DNA of 64,000 nt from contig CAWDLE010000014.1 in NCBI GenBank assembly GCA_963803085.1, positions 124,001 to 188,000 of the forward strand, in the 5' to 3' direction. A program made the translations under genes and the position numbers. The stretch is from JACVRW01 sp963803085. GTDB lineage: Bacteria; Actinomycetota; Thermoleophilia; Solirubrobacterales; Thermoleophilaceae. Every line of letters begins with the position of its first letter. Within the stretch, counting starts at the first letter, position 1. The notes under the pieces were generated by a model, which was given only the letters and a program-made list of their open reading frames with translations, was not told the origin of the DNA and searched no databases. This document shows, piece after piece, positions 48,381-57,133 of this stretch.

Positions 48381-50824
48381 AGCGCATCGTCGTAGCGGCC
48401 ATGGTGGCCGCTTTTTGTCTGGGCATGGTTGCCCCTGCCTATGCCGTCCGTGACTACTCGAGCACGGCGCGCAACATCATCCCGTCGGGCCAGTGGGGCG
48501 CGGTGCCGACACCGCCGCAGGCGAACGACCAGGCCAAGATGTACGACGCGCTCACTCCGCTGTTCGACAACGTGACGAACGCGGACCTCCTCCGCAACTT
48601 CAAGTCGGAGAAGCTCGGCATCAAGGGCCAGGGGCCCATGACGCGCGAGCGCGTGCCGCGCAAGGGCGTGCGCATCTTCCGGGACAAATTCGACGTGCCG
48701 CACATCTACGGCCGCACGAACGACGACGTGACCTGGGGCTCGGGCTGGGCCGTGGCCCATGACCGCGAGCTGCTGCTCGAGCAGGCGCGCTACAACGCTC
48801 GTGTCGCGGTCGTGGACGCGCCGGGCCTGAGCGCCATTGGGCTCGTGGTGGGCTTGAAGACCTTCAACCCGAGCGCGCAGACCGAGCGTGAGCTGGCCAA
48901 GGAGGTCGGGAAGCTGAAGAAGTACGGCAAGCCTGGCCGCCAGCTACTGCACGACATGGCCGTGTACGTGAAGGGCGTGAACGCCTACTACAAGTCGACC
49001 AACAAGCTGAACAACCCGATCAAGCCGTGGACGATCCGCGACGTGATCGCGTTCAACGCCATCAAGAGCCAGCTGTTCGGCCAGGGCGGCGGCGGCGAGG
49101 TGGACGCCGCACAGATGCTCGACGGGCTCCAGGACTCGCTAGGCGCGACCAAGGGACTGTCCGTTTGGAACGACCTGCGGCTGCGCCAGGATCCTGAGAC
49201 ACCGGTGTCGATCCACAAGCGCTTCCCGTACGGACCCAACAAGTCGAGCCGCAGCGGCAACGTGGTGCTGGACAACGGCTCGTTCCAGCGCGTGCCCGTG
49301 CCAGGAGTGACCGCCTCGAAGGCGGCACAGGGCGACTTCCGCGAACACGCCAGCAACGTGCTGATGGTGGCCGGAAAGCGCTCGAAGTCGGGGCACCCGC
49401 TGTTCGTCGGCGGCCCGCAGATCGGCTACTTCTATCCGGGCCTGACGCTCGAGATGGACCTGCACGGCCCGGGCTGGAACGCGCGCGGCGCAACGTCCGC
49501 ACCGTTCCCCGGCTACATCCTGATCGGGCGTCGCGAGGACTTCGTCTGGACGCTCACCTCGGCTGGCGCGGACATCGTCGACATATACGTCGAGACGCTC
49601 TGCGGCGGAAGCGACACCAAGTACCTCTACCGCGGCCAGTGCCTCGACATGAAGCACTTCAACGCCGGCACGCTCGACAACCAGGCGGTGGAGTTCAACC
49701 GCACCGTGCACGGGCCGGTGGTGGGATACGCCACCGTTAACGGCCGCCGCGTGGCGGTCTCGCGCAAGCGCTCGAGCTACCTGCTCGACGGCGTCGACCT
49801 GCTGCTGTTCCAGAAGCTCACGCGCGGCAGGGTGCCGAACGCCAAGGCGTTCCTGAAGGCGGCGGCGGTCTCGCCCCAGACGTTCAACACCTTCTACGCG
49901 GACGACAAGGAGGTCGCGCAGATCACCACGGGGCGCCTGCCGGTGCGGCCGGCCAGCGTGGACGCGGGCCTACCCGCGGACGGCAAGGGCCAGCACGAGT
50001 GGCGCGGCTTCATGAAGGCCAAGGCGCACCCCCAGGGGATCGTCAAGAGCGGGGTGCTGAACAACTGGAACAACAAGCCGGCTGCCGGCTTCCCCGCCGC
50101 GGACGATCAGTGGTCATACGGCTCGATCGGGCGCGTGGACCTGCTGAACGGCAACACGGCGAAGGTGAAGAAGCACACGCTTGCGACGCTCACGGGCGCG
50201 ATGAACGCCGCGGCCACGCAGGACGTGCGCGCAATGAGGTTCGTGCCGCTGTTGGCACGTCTGCTGAAGGGCGGTACCTCTCCGACCGCACGCGCGACGC
50301 GCATGCTCGAGCTGCTCGAGGCCTGGCGTGCGAATGGCGGAAGCCGGCTCGACCGCGACCTCGACGGCAAGATCGACGACCCGGGCGCCGCGATCCTCGA
50401 CACGGCGTGGAACAGGCTGGCCGACGCCGCCATGACACCGGTGCTGGGCAAGCCGCTGGCCGACCAGCTCGCCAGCACGCTCCACAGTCGCTACGACCTG
50501 CCGCCGGGCGGCCAGTTCGGTGGGTGGCACATGTACATGAGCAAGGACCTGCGCTCCCTGCTCGGCGAGTCCGTGAAGGGCGCGTTCGCCAACCGCTACT
50601 GCGGAGGCGGCGACGTGAACGTGTGCCGGGCCGCGCTGTGGGCGGCGCTCGAGTCCGCCGGCGTGGAACTCGAGGCGACCCAGGGGGCCGACCCGGCCGC
50701 CTGGCGCGCGGATGCCACCCGCGAGCGGATCACATTCGCCCCGGGGCTGCTTAGCCAGACGATGCGCTACACGAACAGGCCGAGCGGAATCCAGCAGGTC
50801 ATCGAGTTCTCAGGCCACCGCTGA
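48377..50824 (+). CDS. Secreted penicillin acylase family Ntn-hydrolase
   Basis: 815 aa, GTG start in GTGA overlap with miaA, GGAGGAGG upstream. Signal peptide MKRIVVAAMVAAFCLGMVAP ending near AYA. VRIFRDKFDVPHIYGRTNDD and GSGWAVAHDRELLLEQARYN are the alpha-chain motifs. The autocatalytic beta-chain nucleophile is probably Ser326 in HASNVLMVAG, with NNWNNKPAAGFP supplying the oxyanion Asn. Family members cleave amide bonds of penicillins, acyl-homoserine lactones or lipid amides. Substrate unknown. The 3' end overlaps the tfoX-like gene by 15 bp. Confidence 0.87.
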   Translation: MKRIVVAAMVAAFCLGMVAPAYAVRDYSSTARNIIPSGQWGAVPTPPQANDQAKMYDALTPLFDNVTNADLLRNFKSEKLGIKGQGPMTRERVPRKGVRIFRDKFDVPHIYGRTNDDVTWGSGWAVAHDRELLLEQARYNARVAVVDAPGLSAIGLVVGLKTFNPSAQTERELAKEVGKLKKYGKPGRQLLHDMAVYVKGVNAYYKSTNKLNNPIKPWTIRDVIAFNAIKSQLFGQGGGGEVDAAQMLDGLQDSLGATKGLSVWNDLRLRQDPETPVSIHKRFPYGPNKSSRSGNVVLDNGSFQRVPVPGVTASKAAQGDFREHASNVLMVAGKRSKSGHPLFVGGPQIGYFYPGLTLEMDLHGPGWNARGATSAPFPGYILIGRREDFVWTLTSAGADIVDIYVETLCGGSDTKYLYRGQCLDMKHFNAGTLDNQAVEFNRTVHGPVVGYATVNGRRVAVSRKRSSYLLDGVDLLLFQKLTRGRVPNAKAFLKAAAVSPQTFNTFYADDKEVAQITTGRLPVRPASVDAGLPADGKGQHEWRGFMKAKAHPQGIVKSGVLNNWNNKPAAGFPAADDQWSYGSIGRVDLLNGNTAKVKKHTLATLTGAMNAAATQDVRAMRFVPLLARLLKGGTSPTARATRMLELLEAWRANGGSRLDRDLDGKIDDPGAAILDTAWNRLADAAMTPVLGKPLADQLASTLHSRYDLPPGGQFGGWHMYMSKDLRSLLGESVKGAFANRYCGGGDVNVCRAALWAALESAGVELEATQGADPAAWRADATRERITFAPGLLSQTMRYTNRPSGIQQVIEFSGHR

Positions 50825-51133
50825 GGCGCGGGCCTCACCGCGCCTGACCCAGTTCCCGAGGTCGCCGTCGTCGGCGGTGGCCTCGGGTGCCACCAGGAGC
50901 CAGCCCTTCATGGGCCGGCCCTGCATGTCGGCGCGACGGACGCCGGGCGAGGACTCAAGCGCCGCCGCCTGTGTCGGCTCGACGCGCACGAGCAGGTCAT
51001 CTCCCATAACCCCGCACGCCATCTTTCCGGCGACCAGAAAGCAGATCCCGCCGAACATCCTGCGCTCGTCGACGTCCGAGCGGGTGTCGAGCACGGCCCG
51101 AATCCGCTCAGCCAATCCCTCGTCAAAGGCCAT
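50810..51133 (-). CDS. TfoX N-terminal domain protein
   Basis: 107 aa. VDERRMFGGICFLVAGKMAC, GDDLLVRVEPTQAAALES and MKGWLLVAPE match TfoX_N, a domain first known from the competence regulator Sxy/TfoX but common alone in actinobacteria, where its role is unknown. TACCCT 6 bp upstream of the ATG and no Shine-Dalgarno: probable leaderless transcript. Divergent from the arsR-type gene. Confidence 0.8.
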   Translation of the reverse strand: MAFDEGLAERIRAVLDTRSDVDERRMFGGICFLVAGKMACGVMGDDLLVRVEPTQAAALESSPGVRRADMQGRPMKGWLLVAPEATADDGDLGNWVRRGEARASAVA

Positions 51134-51139
51134 TGGGGC

Positions 51140-51145
51140 AGGGTA
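51140..51145 (-). promoter_or_regulatory. Leaderless -10 element of the tfoX-like gene
   Basis: TACCCT on the minus strand, 6 bp before the ATG at 51133. Confidence 0.45.
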
Positions 51146-51153
51146 GCAAAGGT

Positions 51154-51186
51154 TAAGTTGACACTTACGTTAGGATCTGCTTACAT
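51154..51186 (+). promoter_or_regulatory. Promoter and probable operator of the arsR-type gene
   Basis: TTGACA (51158-51163), a 17-bp spacer and TTACAT (51181-51186) precede the ATG by 9 bp. The palindrome TAAGTTGACACTTA (51154-51167; arms TAAGT/ACTTA) covers the -35 box, where an ArsR-family repressor would block polymerase. Autoregulation is inferred. Confidence 0.55.
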
Positions 51187-51195
51187 AGACTCGTC

Positions 51196-51519
51196 ATGGA
51201 AGCCGCCCTCAAGGCAATCGCCGCGCCGCATCGGCGCCAGATCCTGTCGCTCGTACGGGACGAGGAGCTCTCCGCTGGTGAGATCGCAGCGCATTTTGAC
51301 GTGACGCGGCCGGCGGTCTCGCAGCACCTGGGCGTACTGAAGGAGGCGGGACTCGTGGACGAGCGGCGGAACGGCACCAAGCGCATGTACCGCGCACGCC
51401 CAGAGGGCCTCCAGTCGGTCAGGGAGTTCCTCGAGCAGTTCTGGGACGAGCGGCTCGACGCGCTGAAGCGCGAGGCGGAGATCGAAGAAAGGAAGAAGCA
51501 AGATGGAAGCCAGCACTGA
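51196..51519 (+). CDS. ArsR-family winged-helix regulator
   Basis: 107 aa. ALKAIAAPHRRQILSLVRDE, LSAGEIAAHFDVTRPAVSQH and LGVLKEAGLVDERRNGTKRM give the winged HTH of the ArsR group that pairs with SRPBCC proteins. No metal-binding cysteines, so probably not a metal sensor. It overlaps the SRPBCC gene by 17 bp; such pairs are common and presumably regulate themselves. Confidence 0.88.
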   Translation: MEAALKAIAAPHRRQILSLVRDEELSAGEIAAHFDVTRPAVSQHLGVLKEAGLVDERRNGTKRMYRARPEGLQSVREFLEQFWDERLDALKREAEIEERKKQDGSQH

Positions 51520-51964
51520 GACAGCAGTCCGGCGGGAGATCGCGATTGCGGCAAGTCCGGAGACGATCTGGGAGTTTCTCGTGGACCCCGAGAAGGCCAC
51601 GCGCTGGATGGGCCGGTCGGCGTCCTTCGATCCACGGCCGGGCGGCGAGTACCGCGTGGAGGTGATTTCCGGCAACGTGGCCGCAGGCGAGTTCGTGGAG
51701 GTGGACCCGCCGCACCGGCTCGTCTGGACCTGGGGCTGGGAGCCCGGGACCACGATGCCCGTGGCATCCGGCTCGACGACCATCGAGGTGGAGCTGGTGC
51801 CGGACGGCGATGGCACGCTGCTTCGCTTCACGCACAGCGGCCTGCCCAACGCTGACGCCGCCCAGGCGCACGCGCACGGGTGGGACCACTACCTGGAGCG
51901 CCTCGCGATCGTCGCACGCGGCGACGACCCCGGCCGCGATACCTGGCTCGACGACAAGACGTAG
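51503..51964 (+). CDS. SRPBCC (AHSA1-like) protein
   Basis: 153 aa. REIAIAASPETIWEFLVDPE, ATRWMGRSASFDPRPGGEYR and HRLVWTWGWE belong to the START/AHSA1-like helix-grip fold with a hydrophobic pocket. The paired ArsR-type regulator suggests that it binds or carries the inducing ligand, which is unknown. Confidence 0.85.
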   Translation: MEASTETAVRREIAIAASPETIWEFLVDPEKATRWMGRSASFDPRPGGEYRVEVISGNVAAGEFVEVDPPHRLVWTWGWEPGTTMPVASGSTTIEVELVPDGDGTLLRFTHSGLPNADAAQAHAHGWDHYLERLAIVARGDDPGRDTWLDDKT

Positions 51965-51983
51965 GACCTCCGCAGCGCTTGCG

Positions 51984-51989
51984 TAGAGT
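51984..51989 (+). promoter_or_regulatory. Leaderless -10 element of dapF
   Basis: TAGAGT, 8 bp before the GTG at 51998, no Shine-Dalgarno. Confidence 0.5.
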
Positions 51990-51997
51990 CCCGCGCC

Positions 51998-52843
51998 GTG
52001 CATTTCGAGAAGTGGCAGGCGCTGGGCAACGACTATGTGATCGTCGAGGAACGTGAGCTGCCGTTCGAGCTGACTCCCGGGCGCGTTCGCGTTATCTGCG
52101 CGCCGCACACCGGGATCGGCTCGGACGGCGTTCTGCTCATCAGGGAGACGGATGACCCCGGCTTCGTGGCCGAGGTGAAGATCTACAACCCGGACGGCTC
52201 AGAGGCCGAGCTGTCCGGGAACGGCGTGCGCCAGGCCGTGATGTACCTGCGCCGCAAGGGCTGGACCGACGACGACAGCTTCTCCGTGCGCACGGCCGCC
52301 GGCGAGATCCGCCCGCGTATCGACGGAGAGCTCTGCACGATGGACATCGGCCGGGTGCGCCTGCGCTCCGAGACCGACTTCCCTAGCGGCGGCGAGGACG
52401 GCACCGGCACGCTCGAGTCCGGCAGTCGTCAGTTCGACTTCCAGTTCGTCCAGGTGGGCAACCCGCAGGTGGCGATCGAGGTGACCGACGGGCTCGAGGA
52501 GCTCGTGCTCGAGCGCTACGGGCCCTTCATCGAGCAAAGCGAATTGTTCCCCAACCGCACCAACGTGTCGTTCTGGCAGCGCACCGGCGACGCCGAGATC
52601 CGCGCGCGCATCTTCGAGCGCGGCGTGGGGGAGACGATGTCGTCGGGCACCGGCGCCACGGGCGCGGCCGTGGCGGCCACGCTGCGCGGCGTCGCGAGCC
52701 CGGTGACCGTGGTGCTCGACGGCGGCGAGCTCGTGGTGGACGTGGGCGAGGACCTGCAAGTGAACCTGACCGGCTGGGCGCGACCGGTGTACGCCGGCAC
52801 CCTGAGCGAGGAATTCCTGAAGGAGCTGAATGCAACCGAGTAG
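51998..52843 (+). CDS. dapF: Diaminopimelate epimerase homologue with both catalytic Cys replaced by Ser
   Basis: 281 aa, GTG start. The fold and most substrate residues are DapF: WQALGNDYVIV, IYNPDGSEAEL, NRTNVSF, and ERGVGETMSSGTGATGAA. In known DapF the two thiols sit in (M/L)CGNG and (A/S)CGTG; here the codons are TCC (Ser73, ELSGNG) and TCG (Ser216, MSSGTG). The GNPH motif is GNPQ. The protein overlaps dapL by 14 bp and should act on LL-DAP, but a thiol-free site would not epimerise by the known two-base mechanism. Either a changed mechanism, a changed reaction, or an inactive homologue. Confidence 0.85.
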   Translation: MHFEKWQALGNDYVIVEERELPFELTPGRVRVICAPHTGIGSDGVLLIRETDDPGFVAEVKIYNPDGSEAELSGNGVRQAVMYLRRKGWTDDDSFSVRTAAGEIRPRIDGELCTMDIGRVRLRSETDFPSGGEDGTGTLESGSRQFDFQFVQVGNPQVAIEVTDGLEELVLERYGPFIEQSELFPNRTNVSFWQRTGDAEIRARIFERGVGETMSSGTGATGAAVAATLRGVASPVTVVLDGGELVVDVGEDLQVNLTGWARPVYAGTLSEEFLKELNATE

Positions 52844-53987
52844 CCGACTCGACCGTCTGCCCCCGTACCTGTTCGCCGAGCTGGAGCGGAAGATCCGGGA
52901 GAAGAAGGCGGCGGGAGTGGACGTGATCAGCCTCGGCATAGGCGATCCCGACACGCCGACGCCCAAGCACGTGATCGACGCGCTGGCCGCGGCGGCGAAC
53001 GACCCGGGCACGCACCAGTACCCCTCGAACCGCGGGCGCCCCGAGCTCCGCGAGGCGTTCGCACGCTTCTACCAGCGCCGTTTCGGCGTGGAGCTCGATC
53101 CCGAGACCGAGGTGATCCCGGCGCTCGGCGCCAAGGAGTGCGTCTTCAACCTCAACCTCGCCTTCCTCGACCCGGACAGCGTGGCGCTGGCGGCCGACCC
53201 CGGCTATCCCGTGTACACCGGCGGCCCGCTGCTCGCGGGCGCGGAGGCCGTGCTGATGCCGCTACTCCCAGAGCGCGGGTTCGCGCCGGATCTCGACGCC
53301 ATCGGCGGGGACGTGGCCGAGCGCGCGCGGCTCCTGTACCTGAACTACCCGAACAACCCGACCGGAGCGATCGTGCCGGACGGGCTCTTCGAACGCGCAG
53401 TGGAGTTCGGGCACGAGCACGACGTGTTGATCGTGCACGACGCGTCGTACACCGAGACGACGTTCGAGGGCTACGTGGCGCCGAGCTTCCTGGAGACGCC
53501 GGGGGCGAAGGACGTAGGCGTTGAGGTGTTCTCGCTTTCCAAAGGCTGGAACATGACGGGCTGGCGCACGGCAGCGATCGTGGGCAATGCCGAGGCGGTC
53601 GCCACCTACTGGAAGCTGAAGACGAACATCGATTCGGGCATGTTCGAGGCGGTTCAGCTCGCCGCCGCGGCCGCGCTCGACGCAGGGGCGCCGGCCGAGA
53701 TGAGCCAGGTCTACCAGCGCCGCCGCGACCTCGTGTGCGGTGCGCTCGCCGAGATCGGCGTGGATGTGACCCCGCCGAAGGGAACCATCTACGTCTGGGC
53801 GCCCGTGTCCGAGGGGCACACCTCGGCGTCGTACTGCGAGCTGGTGCTTGAGGAGTCCGGCGTGGTGGTCTCGCCCGGCAGCTCGTATGGCCCTAACGGC
53901 GAGGGCTTCTTCCGCATCTCGCTCACGGTGCCGGACGAGCGCCTGGCCGAGGCGGTCGAGCGGCTGCGCGGGAGCCTCGGGGGATAG
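52830..53987 (+). CDS. dapL: LL-diaminopimelate aminotransferase (DapL type)
   Basis: 385 aa fold-type I PLP enzyme. SLGIGDPDTPTPKHVIDAL and HQYPSNRGRPELREAFARFY near the start; LNYPNNPTGAIVP; the Schiff-base Lys238 in SLSKGWNMTGWRTA. This matches DapL, which turns tetrahydrodipicolinate into LL-DAP in one step, avoiding succinylase or acetylase genes, of which none is present. It overlaps dapF by 14 bp, so the next step is co-translated. General aminotransferase function cannot be excluded. Confidence 0.85.
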   Translation: MQPSSRLDRLPPYLFAELERKIREKKAAGVDVISLGIGDPDTPTPKHVIDALAAAANDPGTHQYPSNRGRPELREAFARFYQRRFGVELDPETEVIPALGAKECVFNLNLAFLDPDSVALAADPGYPVYTGGPLLAGAEAVLMPLLPERGFAPDLDAIGGDVAERARLLYLNYPNNPTGAIVPDGLFERAVEFGHEHDVLIVHDASYTETTFEGYVAPSFLETPGAKDVGVEVFSLSKGWNMTGWRTAAIVGNAEAVATYWKLKTNIDSGMFEAVQLAAAAALDAGAPAEMSQVYQRRRDLVCGALAEIGVDVTPPKGTIYVWAPVSEGHTSASYCELVLEESGVVVSPGSSYGPNGEGFFRISLTVPDERLAEAVERLRGSLGG

Positions 53988-53989
53988 GC

Positions 53990-54661
53990 GTGCACTACTG
54001 CGGGATCGTCCCTGCGCAGCGCACGCTCCAGCTTGCGATGCTCGAGGAGGTGCGCACGCCGGAGCCGCCGATCCGGCTGAGCGCGATCTTCTTCGAGCCG
54101 GGGTCGGCCGGGCAGGTGGCTGCGGAGCTGGGCTCGCTCGGAAACGTTGTGGTTGGGGTTGGGGCGCCGCTTTCGGGTCGCCACCCTGAGCTCGAGCGCC
54201 GCGGGGTGCCGCCGCATCCGGAGAGTCCCGAGGCGGCCCGCTTGGTGGAGCTGCTTGGGCTGCCCGTGTTCACGCCCGAGGACTTGGACGACGAGGAGGG
54301 AACCGTCGACGAGGGCAGCTATCACGACTACCCGGTCTTCGAGACGAACGCCGACGGTGTCTTCAGCGCGCTCCAGGGACGGCGGCTCCCGGCGAAGCGC
54401 CATCCCTACGGAATGCAGCTTCGAATCGAGGAACTGCTCGGCGATCGGGTGACCGACGAGAGCGGCGACCTCTGGCACCGGCGGATCGAGGAGCTCGATG
54501 CCGCCGCCTGTGCGCTCTGTGCCCACCGCTACGCCGTGGGCCACGCAAGCTGGCTCGGCCCGGTCGTCCTGCCCGGCAGCGACCTGCCGGAGACGTTCCG
54601 AAGCGCTGGGGTGATGCCGCCGGTCGAGCGCCTCCAACTCCCGGCCGAGGGCACCGAATAG
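53990..54661 (+). CDS. DUF429-like predicted RNase H-fold protein
   Basis: 223 aa, GTG start 2 bp after dapL. The pattern VFETNADGVFSALQGRRLPA, KRHPYGMQLRIEELLGD and IEELDAAACALCAHRYAVGH matches the second half of DUF429 (predicted nuclease, RNase H fold). The first half is less typical: the usual GIDGC-type start is HYCGIVP. Activity unproven. Confidence 0.55.
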   Translation: MHYCGIVPAQRTLQLAMLEEVRTPEPPIRLSAIFFEPGSAGQVAAELGSLGNVVVGVGAPLSGRHPELERRGVPPHPESPEAARLVELLGLPVFTPEDLDDEEGTVDEGSYHDYPVFETNADGVFSALQGRRLPAKRHPYGMQLRIEELLGDRVTDESGDLWHRRIEELDAAACALCAHRYAVGHASWLGPVVLPGSDLPETFRSAGVMPPVERLQLPAEGTE

Positions 54662-54668
54662 ATCGAGT

Positions 54669-54707
54669 GTCCTGCCTAGTGGACCGTATAGGTACTCCAG
54701 GCAGGAC
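54669..54707. terminator. Inverted repeat between convergent genes
   Basis: GTCCTGCCT (54669-54677) pairs perfectly with AGGCAGGAC (54699-54707) around a 21-nt loop in the 100-bp gap between the DUF429-like gene and the epimerase gene. No T-run; a bidirectional terminator or processing site is the simplest reading. This is one of the few convergent pairs with room for one. Confidence 0.5.
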
Positions 54708-54761
54708 GCTTGAAGACAAACGCCCCGCTCCGGACGCCCTTCGATGCTGTAGTCGAGAGCC

Positions 54762-55727
54762 CTAGCTCCCGGCCTGGATCGTCTCGCGCAGACCCGTATC
54801 GAGGTCGCGCGGCTGATAGCCGAGCTCGCGGCGCGCCTTGTCGTCCCTGGCCCAGTAGGTCACGTTGTGCGCGGCCGAGATCATCTCGCGGAAGTTCGGC
54901 GGCAACCCCATCGCCGGGCCGACCCAGCGGCTGACGGGGATCATCGCCTTCAATACCAGCGGCGGGACCGTCATGCGCGGCGGCTTCTGGTCACCAATGG
55001 CCGCCGCCTTGTCGATCAGCTCGCCCTGAGTCGTCAGCTCGCCGCCGAGCACGTAGGACTCGCCCGGCTTGCCTTTGTCGTGCGCGAGCAGGATCCCGTC
55101 CACCACGTCGTCGACATACACCATGTTGAGCCCGAGCTCCGGGAACGCCTTCGCCGGCATCTTGCCCGTGCTGGCCTGCTCGATCATCTGCCCGACGAGC
55201 GCATGGTCGCCGGGTCCATAGACGGAGCCGGGCTGCACGATGACGATCGGAGCGCCCTGCGCTGCTCGCTCTTGGGCCAGCTTGTGCGCGCGGTACTTCG
55301 TCTCGTCGTAGGTGGAGACGAAGCCGTCTGCCTCGTCGCGCTCGTAGCTCTCGTCGACCGTCTGGCCGTTCGTGTTCCCGAAGGTGTTGATCGTCGAGAC
55401 GTAAACGATCCGATCGACCCCCGCGTCGGCGGCCGCGTCCAGCACGCGCTCGGTCCCGCCCACGTTCGAGTCGCGCATCGAATCGCGCTTCGACGCCGCC
55501 ATGCCTACGCGGTAGTCGGCAGCGATGTGAAAGGCCGCCTGGCAGCCCTCCATGCCGCGGCGGATGGCGTCCGCGTCCCCAAGGTCGCCCTGGACCACCT
55601 CGGCGTCCAGCCCTGCAGCCTTTTCCGGCGAGCGCGCGAGCACCACCACCTCGTCGCCCCGATCGCGCAGTCGCTTGACCACGCGCGACCCGATGAAGCC
55701 CGTTCCACCCGTCACAAAAGCTTTCAC
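54762..55727 (-). CDS. NAD-dependent epimerase/dehydratase (extended SDR)
   Basis: 321 aa, GTG start with TACGAT 8 bp upstream. Cofactor motif VTGGTGFIGSRVVKRL; active-site YDETK (YxxxK) with VSTIN as the Ser/Thr strand; PGSVYGPGD after it. The C-terminal half (LVLKAMIPVSRWVGPAMGLP) is hydrophobic, like dihydroflavonol-reductase or hopanoid-associated sugar epimerases. Substrate not predictable. Confidence 0.83.
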   Translation of the reverse strand: MKAFVTGGTGFIGSRVVKRLRDRGDEVVVLARSPEKAAGLDAEVVQGDLGDADAIRRGMEGCQAAFHIAADYRVGMAASKRDSMRDSNVGGTERVLDAAADAGVDRIVYVSTINTFGNTNGQTVDESYERDEADGFVSTYDETKYRAHKLAQERAAQGAPIVIVQPGSVYGPGDHALVGQMIEQASTGKMPAKAFPELGLNMVYVDDVVDGILLAHDKGKPGESYVLGGELTTQGELIDKAAAIGDQKPPRMTVPPLVLKAMIPVSRWVGPAMGLPPNFREMISAAHNVTYWARDDKARRELGYQPRDLDTGLRETIQAGS

Positions 55728-55735
55728 GGCGCGGG

Positions 55736-55751
55736 ATCGTATCCCTAGACT
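55736..55751. promoter_or_regulatory. Divergent -10 elements (epimerase / hflX)
   Basis: Minus strand TACGAT (55736-55741), 8 bp before the epimerase GTG. Plus strand TAGACT (55746-55751), 7 bp before the hflX GTG. The two starts are only 31 bp apart, so -35 regions must lie inside the opposite gene. Confidence 0.5.
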
Positions 55752-55758
55752 GGAAGCA

Positions 55759-57048
55759 GTGCAGCACTCCCCAAACGGCGATACCCGACGCGCGGCTCAG
55801 CGCGCTTTGACGATCGGTGTCGCGCCCGGCGATCTGGATCTCACCGAGCTTCGGGAGCTGCTCCGGACCGCCGGGGTGGCGGTGGCCGGCGAGATGGTCC
55901 AGCGCCGCGAGCGCCCCGACCCCGACCGCTACTTCGGCCGCGGGAAGCTCGTCGAGCTGAAGCAGGCGGTGAAGGACGCCGACGCGAACCTCGTGGCGGT
56001 GGACGACGAGCTGCTGCCGCGGCAGGAGCGCAATCTCGAGGAGGAGCTGGGTGTGCCGGTGATCGACCGCACGGCGATCATCCTCGACATCTTCGCGGAC
56101 CACGCACGCTCCGCCGAGGGCAAGCTCCAGGTGGAGCTCGCCCAGCTCGAGTACAACCTCGCGCGCATGCGCGGCCTGTGGACGCACCTCGAGCGCCTCG
56201 GCGCCGGCCGCATGGACGGCGGCATCGGAACGAGGGGTCCTGGCGAATCCCAGATCGAGACGGACCGCCGGCTCGCGCGTGACCGCATCTCGGCGCTGAG
56301 GCAGCGCCTGATCGAGACCAAGGCCACGCGCGCGACCATGCGCCGCGAGCGCGAGCGCGCCGGCCTGCCGACGGTGGCACTCGCCGGCTACACGAACGCA
56401 GGCAAGTCCACGCTCCTCAACACCGTCACGGGCTCCGAGGTGGGCGTGCGCGAGCGCCTGTTCCACACGCTCGACCCGACCACCCGGTCGTTCGAGATCT
56501 CTGGTCGGCAGTACCTGCTCACGGACACGGTCGGCTTCATCCGCAAGCTGCCGCACCAGCTCGTGGAGGCCTTCTCGGCCACGCTCGAGGAGGCGATGGG
56601 CGCCGATCTGATCGTCCACGTGGTGGACGCCTCGGCGCCCGAGGGCGACATGCACCAGATGATGGCGGCGGTGGACGACGTGCTCGACGAGATCGGCGCG
56701 GGGGACAGGCCGCGCCTGCTCGCGCTGAACAAGGTCGACCTGCTGGACGACGAGCAGCGGCGCGCGCTGTCGTTCCGCTTCCCGGACGCGGTACAGGTAT
56801 CCGGGGCAACGGGAGAGGGCGTCGACGACCTTCGCGACGCCATCGAGGCGCGTTTTCTCGCCACCCTGCGGCCGATGGAGCTGCTCGTTCCGTATGACCA
56901 AGGCGGAAGCCTCTCGGAGCTGCACGACCTCGCCGGCGAGCTGGAGCGCGAGGACACGCCCGAGGGAGTCCGCATAAGCGCGCGCGTCCCGGTGGCCGCG
57001 GCGCAGCGCTTCGAGCGGTTCGAGCGCAACGGCGACTCGCCCGGCTAG
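55759..57048 (+). CDS. hflX: Ribosome-splitting GTPase HflX
   Basis: 429 aa from the GTG at 55759, supported by the -10 spacing. The N-terminal HflX domain shows RPDPDRYFGRGKLVELKQAV and DDELLPRQERNLEEEL; the linker GIGTRGPGESQIETDRR; the G domain GYTNAGKSTLLN, DTVGFIRKLPHQLVEAF and NKVD. It releases stalled 70S ribosomes, and miaA-hflX are often neighbours. Confidence 0.95.
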   Translation: MQHSPNGDTRRAAQRALTIGVAPGDLDLTELRELLRTAGVAVAGEMVQRRERPDPDRYFGRGKLVELKQAVKDADANLVAVDDELLPRQERNLEEELGVPVIDRTAIILDIFADHARSAEGKLQVELAQLEYNLARMRGLWTHLERLGAGRMDGGIGTRGPGESQIETDRRLARDRISALRQRLIETKATRATMRRERERAGLPTVALAGYTNAGKSTLLNTVTGSEVGVRERLFHTLDPTTRSFEISGRQYLLTDTVGFIRKLPHQLVEAFSATLEEAMGADLIVHVVDASAPEGDMHQMMAAVDDVLDEIGAGDRPRLLALNKVDLLDDEQRRALSFRFPDAVQVSGATGEGVDDLRDAIEARFLATLRPMELLVPYDQGGSLSELHDLAGELEREDTPEGVRISARVPVAAAQRFERFERNGDSPG

Positions 57049-57133
57049 ACGCTTCCACGACACAAACCGTGCAAATTCGACCTTTCTGGTCAGCCGATTT
57101 GACTCGCCCTGTGCAGAGTGAAAGTGTCGCGCC

